7,463 nt of DNA from Deltaproteobacteria bacterium (GTDB lineage: Bacteria > Bdellovibrionota > UBA1018 > UBA923): the NCBI GenBank assembly GCA_016194725.1, contig JACQAW010000355.1, forward strand, positions 1-7,463, written 5' to 3'. Below are positions 1 to 5,374 of the stretch, piece by piece. A model generated the notes under the pieces. The model saw nothing but the letters and a program-made list of their open reading frames with translations. It was not told where the DNA came from and searched no databases. The first letter of the stretch is position 1; every line of letters starts with the position of its first letter. A program made the position numbers and the translations under genes.

Positions 1-2
1 CA

Positions 3-527
3 GTCATCTTCTGGCTCTACGGCGATGTCTGGGACGATTACTATTACCGCACCTGGTATGGCTCGGGCTGGGGTTCGTATCCTGAAATGCAGATTCCATT
101 CCGCCGTCCCGGAGTATTCTATCCAACGGTCGCGATGCGGGATCTGGCAATGGGGGTCAGCGAAATGCCAATTCGCGAGCAGGCCAACTTTCGAGTCGGA
201 ATTATTGGCCTTGCCAACACACTCGAGCAAAAGCTCTCGGATGGCCTTGCAACTCCAGTTGTCCTGGGAAGAAACGATATCGTCGTCACGCATTACCAGA
301 TGCTTGAAGAAGCAGTGGTGCTCGACGGCTTCGTGTCGGCCGATGCCCGGCAATTCCCGTTCAAGGCCTTGCTCGACTTGCAAGACCCGAACGGCAATCT
401 TGTTTTCGTTCCTGCCACGAGCGATGGCGAGCCGACACCGGAACAGCTGGCCGAACTGCAAGTCCTGAACGAACGGATTCTGCAGCTTGGCGGCAGTGTT
501 GACGATGGAACTAAAGAATTGCCGTAA
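3..527 (+). CDS. Unknown protein, 5'-truncated by the window edge
   Basis: The reading frame is open from the first bases of the window to a TAA at 525-527, giving 174 visible residues; the true start lies upstream. An internal ATG at 87 could serve as a start, but the frame continues upstream without a stop and codes for a Trp/Tyr-rich stretch (FWLYGDVWDDYYYRTWYG), which suggests real coding. The rest is a moderately acidic, soluble-looking sequence with no membrane segment, no cysteine and no motif I recognise. It includes a beta-like stretch around LLDLQDPNGNLVFVPA and a Glu/Leu-rich probable helix near the C-terminus. The stop codon lies in the loop of a hairpin (508-543), and a strong terminator follows at 553-593, so this is the last gene of its transcript. 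I do not recognise the family and infer no function. Confidence 0.7.
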   Translation, partial: VIFWLYGDVWDDYYYRTWYGSGWGSYPEMQIPFRRPGVFYPTVAMRDLAMGVSEMPIREQANFRVGIIGLANTLEQKLSDGLATPVVLGRNDIVVTHYQMLEEAVVLDGFVSADARQFPFKALLDLQDPNGNLVFVPATSDGEPTPEQLAELQVLNERILQLGGSVDDGTKELP

Positions 528-543
528 GTCAGTTCTTTAGTTC
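508..543 (+). other. Stop-codon hairpin (11-bp inverted repeat)
   Basis: GAACTAAAGAA (508-518) is the exact reverse complement of TTCTTTAGTTC (533-543). Inside it, T519-G532, T520-A531 and G521-C530 can also pair, leaving an 8-base loop that contains the TAA stop of the upstream gene. It lies 10 bases before the intrinsic terminator stem. It has no T-tract of its own, so a role in mRNA 3'-end protection or in pausing is only inferred. Confidence 0.5.
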
Positions 544-552
544 AAAAACAAA

Positions 553-593
553 GAGGGCCCGGTTACGCAAAACATCGCGTACCGGGCCTTTTT
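553..593 (+). terminator. Rho-independent terminator of the 5'-truncated gene
   Basis: GGCCCGGT (556-563) plus ACGC (565-568), with one bulged T, pairs with GCGT (577-580) and ACCGGGCC (581-588) around an 8-base loop. TTTTT follows at 589-593. It lies 25 bases after the TAA of the upstream plus-strand gene. On the minus strand the stem is followed by CTCTTTGTTTTTG, so it could also stop transcription coming from the htrA side, though less well. Confidence 0.88.
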
Positions 594-595
594 AC

Positions 596-859
596 ATTCA
601 CCACCCGGTTCTGGCCCGTCCTCTGGGCGCGGTTCCCGAAATTCCTGCCGATTGCATTACAGGATATGTTCATTCCGACATTGGCGAACCGGCGAAGCGG
701 GTCCCTGATCTTGCAAACCTTGACCGCCATTGGTGCCGGCAATGGGTCGAGCAGCGGTTTGCCGTCAAAAGAATGGTCGCGGATTACCTCGAAGTTTATC
801 GGGCGCTCATTTCAGGTCAAGCACGACCACGGCAAACGTATCCTCTCTTTCGCCAGTGA
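596..859 (+). pseudogene. Glycosyltransferase (GT4-type) C-terminal remnant
   Basis: A plus-strand frame, open from 515 to a TGA at 857-859, has no plausible start codon. From about 605 it reads PVLARPLGAVPEI, then TGYV, then QRFAVKRMVADYLEVYRAL. This matches the usual end of GT4 (GT-B fold) glycosyltransferases: the '(GT)PVIA...G.VPE(I/V)...G.TG(F/Y)' donor-site segment, followed by the closing helix 'RF...RM..DY...Y'. About 87 residues remain of a protein normally near 350-400, so the acceptor domain and most of the donor domain are missing. The remaining reading frame has no internal stop, which points to a recent truncation or deletion rather than long decay. Recognisable homology begins only 12 bases after the T-tract of the preceding terminator, so the breakpoint probably lies at about 594-604. 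The last 53 bases overlap the htrA 3' end in antisense. Assignment is by recalled family pattern only, with no alignment run. Confidence 0.68.
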
Positions 860-2315
860 GCTTGCGTACGCGCAGGAGGTACCGCTTTTTATCCCGCACG
901 ATGGAGTAGAATGACTTCACGTCGGCGACGGGTTTTTGGTCAACCTCCATGATGATGTCGCCCGTCGAAAGTCCGATCTTGTCGGCAGGGCCGGCGGCAT
1001 CCGTGGTATCGACCACTACGCCCGCCATGGGTTCTCCGATTCCCAGCTCTTCGGCCAACTCAGGGGTCATGGTCTGCAAGGTCATTCCCGTATCGACCTT
1101 CGCGCCCTCGTCGTGGTGGCGGTGCACGCTGCTGGGCTGGCGGTGGCCTTTTGGCGTTTCTTCCGAAACCGGGCGCCGGCCCACGTTTATGGTCACGATT
1201 TTTTCGGTGCCTCCACGCAGTATTCGCATCGGCACGGCGTGGCCCGAGTGCGCAGCCGTGACGTTGGCAATCAGGTCGTTGCCGTTGTGCAGTGCTTTGC
1301 CGTCGAAGTCGAGAATTACGTCGTAGTTTCTGACTCCGGCGCGCGCAGCCGGCCCTTCGGGGTACACCTGAGTGACGAAGGGGGAATGCAGGTCTTGCGG
1401 CACGCGAAGTTTCTCGGCGACGGGGGGCGTAAGCTCGCCCACCACCACTCCAATGTAGCCCCTCGCGACTTTTCCCTTGGCCTTCAACTGGGGCAGGACC
1501 TGTTTGACGACGTTGATGGGAATGGCGAAGCCAATGCCCTGGGCTCGGGCCTCGATTGCGTTGTTGATGGCGATGACCTCGCCGTTCAGGTTGACCAGCG
1601 GGCCGCCCGAGTTGCCGGGATTGATTGGCGCATCGGTTTGCAGATAGGTGGCCAGCGGAAAATCAGGCGCGTTGCGCCCCTTTTGCGAAATGATGCCGTG
1701 AGTGACCGAATGGCCCTGCCCGAACGGATTGCCCACCGCCAGCACATATTCCCCAATCTCGACCTGATCGGAGTCGCCCAGCGGCAGCGGAATGAATTTT
1801 CGTTTGATATTGTCCTTCACTTGCAACAGGGCAATGTCGAGGTCGGGGTCGCGGCCGATGACTTTGGCCTCGACCGGAGAATCGTCGGGCAGCTCGGTAA
1901 ACGCGACTTTGATTTCATCGGCGTCGGCCACGACGTGGTTATTGGTCAAAATGGTGCCACTCTTGTCTATAATGAAGCCCGAGCCCAGCGCCACGGCCTT
2001 GGGCATCATCTCGTTGCCAGGCGGCGCCGTCAGGTCTCTCTGATCTTTTTCCTCGCGGTAGCTGCGTCCGCGCTTGCCGCCAAAAAATTGGTCGAAAAAC
2101 TTTCTCAGCATGTCATCCGAGGTGCCGACCGCGGCGCCGCTGCCAGTCGTGATAGTCGAAATATTGACTACCGAGGGCACGGCCTTGCGAGCCAGCTCGA
2201 TCCAGATATTGCCTGGCGGGACATTTACGTTCTGAGGCGCGGCCAGGGCGCCTGGGCAGCTCAGAAGCAGGGTTGTTCCAAAAGCCGCGATGCATTTCGA
2301 GTAGTCTGTTCGCAT
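807..2315 (-). CDS. htrA: Do/HtrA-family periplasmic serine protease with two PDZ domains
   Basis: This is an envelope quality-control protease/chaperone that degrades or refolds misfolded exported proteins. Taking the ATG at 2315 gives 502 residues with a typical signal peptide (hydrophobic AAFGTTLLL, cleavage likely after ALA at residue 25). A Cys at residue 20 makes a lax lipobox (LLSC) a weaker alternative. The catalytic triad is His127 (TNNHVV), Asp160 (DLDIALL) and Ser236 (PGNSGGP). PDZ1 covers about 284-382 (GYIGVVV start) and PDZ2 about 408-502, joined by a His/Arg-rich linker. Length and order match DegP/DegQ. The frame stays open to an ATG at 2429, but that start would add 38 residues ahead of the signal peptide and lies inside the terminator-like structure 2408-2467, so it is rejected. 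No good Shine-Dalgarno is seen before 2315, so the start is less sure than the function. DegP, DegQ and MucD cannot be told apart here. Confidence 0.95.
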   Translation of the reverse strand: MRTDYSKCIAAFGTTLLLSCPGALAAPQNVNVPPGNIWIELARKAVPSVVNISTITTGSGAAVGTSDDMLRKFFDQFFGGKRGRSYREEKDQRDLTAPPGNEMMPKAVALGSGFIIDKSGTILTNNHVVADADEIKVAFTELPDDSPVEAKVIGRDPDLDIALLQVKDNIKRKFIPLPLGDSDQVEIGEYVLAVGNPFGQGHSVTHGIISQKGRNAPDFPLATYLQTDAPINPGNSGGPLVNLNGEVIAINNAIEARAQGIGFAIPINVVKQVLPQLKAKGKVARGYIGVVVGELTPPVAEKLRVPQDLHSPFVTQVYPEGPAARAGVRNYDVILDFDGKALHNGNDLIANVTAAHSGHAVPMRILRGGTEKIVTINVGRRPVSEETPKGHRQPSSVHRHHDEGAKVDTGMTLQTMTPELAEELGIGEPMAGVVVDTTDAAGPADKIGLSTGDIIMEVDQKPVADVKSFYSIVRDKKRYLLRVRKLTGEREDTFAVVVLDLK

Positions 2316-2407
2316 GTCCGAGGCAATGCAAACTTGAAGCCTGTCCTGTCTCAGCAATGGCCCGGACAATGCCGGCCGTTCGATCTGAGTCAAGATTTGA
2401 TGCGACG
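2316..2407 (-). promoter_or_regulatory. Possible htrA promoter region
   Basis: Between the upstream terminator-like structure and the htrA ATG, the minus strand has TTGACT (2393-2388, 5 of 6 to a -35 box). After 16 bases comes CATTGT (2371-2366), a poor -10 at 3 of 6. No clear sigma-E-type element was found, although htrA genes are often stress-induced. This is a weak call, based mainly on position. Confidence 0.2.
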
Positions 2408-2467
2408 ATAAAAAGCCCGTATGCCGCATCTGGCTTTCGAAACTACCGTTTCTTCGCGCCGGGCTTT
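2408..2467 (-). terminator. Terminator-like three-way structure between the HD gene and htrA
   Basis: On the minus strand AAAGCCCG (2467-2460) pairs with CGGGCTTT (2419-2412), and the T-run continues to 2410 (five Ts in total), followed by AT. The 40-base interior can fold into two small hairpins: GAAAC-GGTA-GTTTC (2452-2439) and GCC/GGC (2434-2423). It starts 5 bases after the stop of the HD-domain gene. The outer stem is only 8 bp with a large interior, so efficiency is uncertain; some readthrough into htrA is possible. Confidence 0.5.
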
Positions 2468-2472
2468 AGAGC

Positions 2473-3870
2473 TCAAGGCTTTGGACTGATAAAAACTTTT
2501 CTGAATGCCTCGGCCACCGGGCGCGAAAAGCCTTCGAGCATCTGCTGGTCCATGATTTCCAGCGGTGCCAGCTCGGGGCTCTTCACTTTTTTGGTGATGA
2601 TGCGCGAAAACTCCTCGCTGACGCCCACGATTTCGGCAATCTGATTGATACTCGTGGCACCCAGGTTTTTGGGAAAGCCCCGGTTGTTTCTTCGCGCATG
2701 GTGCGACGCCACCGCATGCGGCACCGCCGGGTCCATGGCTTTAATCTTGGCCAACAGCTCGGCGCCGACCTCGGGATGTTTATAATAAACCGCAAGCTGC
2801 GGCTTGCTCATCAGAGCTTCATCCTCATGAGCCAGCTCAGACGCCTTCGCGAGCCCAATGTCGTGCAGCAGTGCCGCCATGCCCACGATCTGAATCGCGT
2901 AGCCCGAGGTGACGTTCAGCGCTTCGGCCAGCAGCGAAGCGATCATGGTGGCGCCGACGCCGTGGTCGTAGGCCGCCACGTCGTTGAGAAAGGCATTGAG
3001 CACGTTGTTTTTCGCGGGATTGAACTGTTGAAAAAGCTGGTTCACGTTGAATACGAACTGCGAGGCATAACGGAACTGGAAGTCGGAGAGCCCGTTATCT
3101 TTTAGAAAATTCATCACCTCTTCGCCGTGATTCAGGGTTTGCGCCACCTTTACGGCCGCGGGAATCGCCTTCGAGGTGAGCAGGCGGGTGGTCAGGTGCT
3201 CGCAGTAACGCAGATAGGTTTCCTGCACTTCTTTCTTGATGAAGAAATGAGTGATCCCTTTATTCAGGTAGCTGAGCAGGCGCTCGGAGTCGAAGGCATC
3301 GCCCGACTGCAGTATCTTCAAGTTGTGACCCGGGCCCAGGCGGATGTAGAGGTCAAAAATCGATTTCGACCCCGACAAAAAATTATCCGCGCGTATCGGT
3401 GAGAACGCGCCATCGGCAGCGGCGCTTATTCCGCCCAGATCGTCAGTATTTTCCTTGGCTTTGCCCAAAGCGCCATCGATGTCAAAATCCACGGCCAGCG
3501 GCGCTACCAGGTCGATCATGCGTTTGAAGTCGAGCGGCTTGCCCAGCGACTGGCGTACGCCCACGGCCCTGAGCTCCTCATCTGAAACATCGAGGGTGGA
3601 GTCGCGCACCAGAAAGATGGGCGTGCCGGGCACGTTGCGATGGGCCGATTCGACCACCGAAATCCAGCCCAGGTCGGGAAGCGCGGCATCGACGAACGTG
3701 CCCACCACGCCCAGCCCCGGATCAAGCAGGACTTCATGTGCGGCTTCGGCGGTCGATGTGCAATAGGTGCGCAGATCGGTAAGATGCTGCTCGGTCTGCA
3801 GCTTTTCCAAAAAATCAGCGTCGGCGTCCACCACGAGCACCACGCGCTGTTTTTTTTTGTCGCCCGCCAT
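2473..3870 (-). CDS. Receiver + degenerate HD-GYP-like signalling protein
   Basis: From the ATG at 3870 the protein has 465 residues. Residues 9-125 form a CheY-like receiver: acidic Asp15 (one of the usual acidic pair is Ala16), phospho-acceptor Asp61 (FVDAALPDLG) and Lys111 (GKP). Residues 156-225 form a small domain (SPIRADNFL, FDLYIRL, KILQSGDAFD) of a kind I recall before HD-GYP domains. The C-terminal HD domain keeps His303 (DHGVG), His336-Asp337 (LLHDIG), His365 (KHPEVG) and His390-His391. However, HHExxDGxGYP reads HHARRNNRGFP, and the last metal-site Asp is replaced by Glu419 (VSEEF). HD-GYP proteins hydrolyse c-di-GMP or related nucleotides; activity here is uncertain. The frame is open to an ATG at 3984, but that codon lies within the terminator 3971-4009 and its extra residues precede a complete receiver. 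GAGG lies 12 bases before the chosen ATG; an ATG at 3897 is an alternative. Confidence 0.88.
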   Translation of the reverse strand: MAGDKKKQRVVLVVDADADFLEKLQTEQHLTDLRTYCTSTAEAAHEVLLDPGLGVVGTFVDAALPDLGWISVVESAHRNVPGTPIFLVRDSTLDVSDEELRAVGVRQSLGKPLDFKRMIDLVAPLAVDFDIDGALGKAKENTDDLGGISAAADGAFSPIRADNFLSGSKSIFDLYIRLGPGHNLKILQSGDAFDSERLLSYLNKGITHFFIKKEVQETYLRYCEHLTTRLLTSKAIPAAVKVAQTLNHGEEVMNFLKDNGLSDFQFRYASQFVFNVNQLFQQFNPAKNNVLNAFLNDVAAYDHGVGATMIASLLAEALNVTSGYAIQIVGMAALLHDIGLAKASELAHEDEALMSKPQLAVYYKHPEVGAELLAKIKAMDPAVPHAVASHHARRNNRGFPKNLGATSINQIAEIVGVSEEFSRIITKKVKSPELAPLEIMDQQMLEGFSRPVAEAFRKVFISPKP

Positions 3871-3970
3871 CCTCTCAATGTACCTCGTGCATGGCATTCC
3901 GTGAAATCGCGGAAAGGTACCCGGCGGTTGTTTTTGCCTGATCCAATGTAATAATTGGCCATTATTTGAG
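3871..3970 (-). promoter_or_regulatory. Promoter region of the HD-GYP-like gene with AT-rich palindromes
   Basis: In this gap the AT-rich patch 3943-3966 holds two overlapping inverted repeats: CCAAT-N6-ATTGG (3943-3958) and AATAAT-N5-ATTATT (3950-3966). On the minus strand a poor -35-like TTGTCT (3974-3969) precedes them. The position suits an operator/promoter about 75-100 bases before the start codon, but no convincing -10/-35 pair is visible. Confidence 0.25.
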
Positions 3971-4009
3971 ACAAAAAGCCCCATCTGATCCGTGAATCAG
4001 ATGGGGCTT
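3971..4009 (-). terminator. Strong intrinsic terminator of the exported-protein gene
   Basis: AAGCCCCATCTGAT (3976-3989) and ATCAGATGGGGCTT (3996-4009) form a perfect 14-bp stem with a 6-base loop. On the minus strand the stem runs into TTTTTGTCT (3977-3969). It begins 24 bases after the stop of the gene ending at 4034. The plus-strand side also has TCTGTTTTT (4009-4017 region), so it may work in both directions. Confidence 0.92.
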
Positions 4010-4033
4010 CTGTTTTTCCAGCGCGGAACTCAA

Positions 4034-4750
4034 TCAGATCTTGGTCTGGCCTTCGTTGCCGGCTTCGTCAGCAGGCTTGGTTGAGGTCGAACTTGTTGGC
4101 GTGTCTTTGCACTGAACCGCGTCGCTGGCGATTTTCCAGGATTTGATTTTGTCCTGGTGCTTGCCCAGGATCTTGAATTTTCTTTCCAGTGAGCCGTCAA
4201 CCTTTGCCAGCTGCACTTCGTTTATCTTGCAGGTCATCTTGACCAGCACGGGCAGGCCGCCGTCGCTGTAAATCACGCTGGCTTCATAGGTGCCAAAACC
4301 CGCCGAGCCGGGGTCAAATGAAAAGCCGGGGTCGATTATCTCGCCGTAGCTCTTTTCCTTTTTACGCAAAACGATTCGCGCGCCGTCTTTAGAGGCGAAG
4401 TCGCCGTCTGCCTTGGCTTCGAAAAGTTTGCTCCAGATTTCCTTGGTGTCGAAACCCTGGGTCTGGGGCGGGTTGCTGACGAGAATATAATCCTTTCCGC
4501 CAGAGGTCATTTTAGCCGACATAAAAGCTTTGTTTGTGTCGGATTCCTCGACGCTCGAAAGCTTCATCGTGCGCAGCGGTGGCAATGGCTTGTAGTTCAG
4601 AAGTTCAAAGCCATGTTCCGAGCCGGGTCTGTCTTCCGTGCATTCGCCCATATTCTGCTTGGTGAGACTGAGGCCACTTTCTTTGGAGTGCGCGCTGGCA
4701 ATAGCGGGAACCACCATCATGCCGAGAACGATAAAAAGCTTGGAATTCAT
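4034..4750 (-). CDS. Exported protein of unknown family
   Basis: This is a 238-residue protein with a clear Sec signal peptide: MNSK, a hydrophobic core (LFIVLGMMVVPAI), then ASA cleaved before His21. The mature part is mostly polar and looks beta-rich. It has three cysteines (GEC about residue 36, MTC in the last third, VQC near the end), a Gly/Pro stretch GFSFDPGSAGFGTYEASVIYSDGG, and a Thr/Ser-rich low-complexity tail (TPTSSTSTKPADEAG). I recognise no family; a periplasmic or outer-surface location is inferred from the signal peptide. The ATG at 4750 is preferred because AGAGGG (4764-4759) lies 8 bases ahead; a GTG at 4759 overlaps that Shine-Dalgarno and is unlikely. A sigma-54-like element sits upstream and a strong terminator follows, so this is a single-gene unit. 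Confidence 0.82.
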   Translation of the reverse strand: MNSKLFIVLGMMVVPAIASAHSKESGLSLTKQNMGECTEDRPGSEHGFELLNYKPLPPLRTMKLSSVEESDTNKAFMSAKMTSGGKDYILVSNPPQTQGFDTKEIWSKLFEAKADGDFASKDGARIVLRKKEKSYGEIIDPGFSFDPGSAGFGTYEASVIYSDGGLPVLVKMTCKINEVQLAKVDGSLERKFKILGKHQDKIKSWKIASDAVQCKDTPTSSTSTKPADEAGNEGQTKI

Positions 4751-4758
4751 GTGTACCA

Positions 4759-4764
4759 CCCTCT
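4759..4764 (-). promoter_or_regulatory. Ribosome binding site deciding the start at 4750
   Basis: On the minus strand AGAGGG lies 8 bases before ATG (4750-4748). The in-frame GTG at 4759-4757 begins within this motif, so ATG 4750 is the supported start. Confidence 0.75.
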
Positions 4765-4783
4765 TTGTTATGGTCCTAAATAA

Positions 4784-4800
4784 TGCAGAAGAGGTGCCAG
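4784..4800 (-). promoter_or_regulatory. Candidate sigma-54 (RpoN) promoter
   Basis: The minus strand reads CTGGCACCTCTTCTGCA. This has the -24 block TGGCAC intact, the -12 block as CTGCA (consensus TTGCA/T), and GG and GC at the exact spacing of the -24/-12 class. The predicted start of transcription near 4773 would give a 23-base leader carrying the AGAGGG ribosome site of the exported-protein gene. An enhancer-binding activator would be required; none is encoded in the window. Confidence 0.6.
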
Positions 4801-4944
4801 GAGCTGCAGAATTTCAAGCACTTGAGGCCGCGGGCTATCTACCCGACTTTGCCCTTGAATCGTGGAGTGCCCGCGACACACTGAACGTCAGGGATGATTC
4901 GTGACTGGCCAAGTGACTTTGCGGAAGACTAGAAAGATATAGAC

Positions 4945-4965
4945 ACTGTAGGCGGAAGGTACAGT
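4945..4965. repeat. Inverted repeat ACTGTA-N9-TACAGT
   Basis: A perfect 6-bp inverted repeat lies 11 bases after the globin stop and about 180 bases upstream of the predicted start of the sigma-54 unit. It could be an upstream activator site or a weak 3' hairpin for the globin transcript; there is no good T-run (GTGTCTATATCTTTC on the minus strand). The rest of the 226-base gap 4751-4976 holds a short palindrome TCAAG-CA-CTTGA (4814-4825) and no supportable gene. Confidence 0.35.
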
Positions 4966-4976
4966 TAAACGGCGGT

Positions 4977-5366
4977 TTACGAATGTTCCACGGCCGCGCG
5001 AAACTTCTCTTCGAAGCTAACCCAGAGGGCAATTTCGTTTTCGCCCACCTTGAACTCTCGCAGCGTTTCGGCGAGCAGCACCAGGCGCCGGTCAAAGTGG
5101 CCCTTCAATATTGGCGGCAGCTTCGCGTGCGCATCGGCCGGCGACTTGCCGGCGTAACTCTGGCTTACGCCCCAGGCGCGCATGAGAAACGACTTCTGCA
5201 TCCTGGCGATCGCCAGCACGTCGCAGCCGTCGAAAAAAAAACCCAGCAGCACGTCCGTGCTCATCTTCTGGTAAAAGCGCGCCAGTATCTGATCAAGGCT
5301 GGCTTCGCCGCCAATGCTTGAAAAGAGCGCGCCAAGGGCGGGGCCGCTGAGCTTGATGGCTTTCAT
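4977..5366 (-). CDS. Truncated haemoglobin (2-on-2 globin)
   Basis: This 129-residue protein has the size and motifs of truncated haemoglobins, best matching group I by recalled comparison with mycobacterial trHbN. It shows an IGGEASLDQ start, RFY with Tyr32 at the B10 position, FF before the CD turn, Gln57 at E11, YAGK before the F region and the proximal haem ligand His80 (DAHAKLP), then GHFD. The expected role is haem-based binding of O2 or NO, such as NO detoxification or oxygen sensing in the cytoplasm. The ATG at 5366 starts 8 bases after the stop of the upstream M48 peptidase gene, so the two are very likely co-transcribed. There is no strong Shine-Dalgarno, and translational coupling is plausible. 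A run of nine Ts encodes the FFF after LG (plus-strand A-run 5233-5241). Family confidence is high; subgroup and function are less certain. Confidence 0.88.
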   Translation of the reverse strand: MKAIKLSGPALGALFSSIGGEASLDQILARFYQKMSTDVLLGFFFDGCDVLAIARMQKSFLMRAWGVSQSYAGKSPADAHAKLPPILKGHFDRRLVLLAETLREFKVGENEIALWVSFEEKFRAAVEHS

Positions 5367-5374
5367 CGAGGCAC

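Noticed and set aside
666..914. Plus-strand ATG-started frame of 82 codons
   Set aside because: It is in a different frame from the glycosyltransferase remnant and shows no family pattern; the frame beginning at 596 carries the recognisable sequence.
2355..2376. Possible sigma-54 element before htrA
   Set aside because: GG and GC are at about the right spacing, but the -24 and -12 blocks otherwise mismatch (CGGCAT, GGGCC).
936..2411. Long plus-strand open frame (491 codons) antisense to htrA
   Set aside because: It is rich in His, Arg, Val and Asp with no domain pattern and lies fully opposite an unmistakable HtrA protease; it is a shadow of GC-rich codon use.
4784..4860. tRNA-like GC-rich stretch
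   Set aside because: No acceptor stem, T-loop or anticodon arm could be assembled.
4638..4904. Plus-strand 88-codon frame across the exported-protein 5' end
   Set aside because: Its first half is antisense to the signal peptide region and its second half covers the sigma-54-like promoter; it has no recognisable content.
4945..4965. Possible LexA box (CTGT...ACAG)
   Set aside because: The spacing is 11 bases between CTGT and ACAG, not the 8 of the enterobacterial LexA box.
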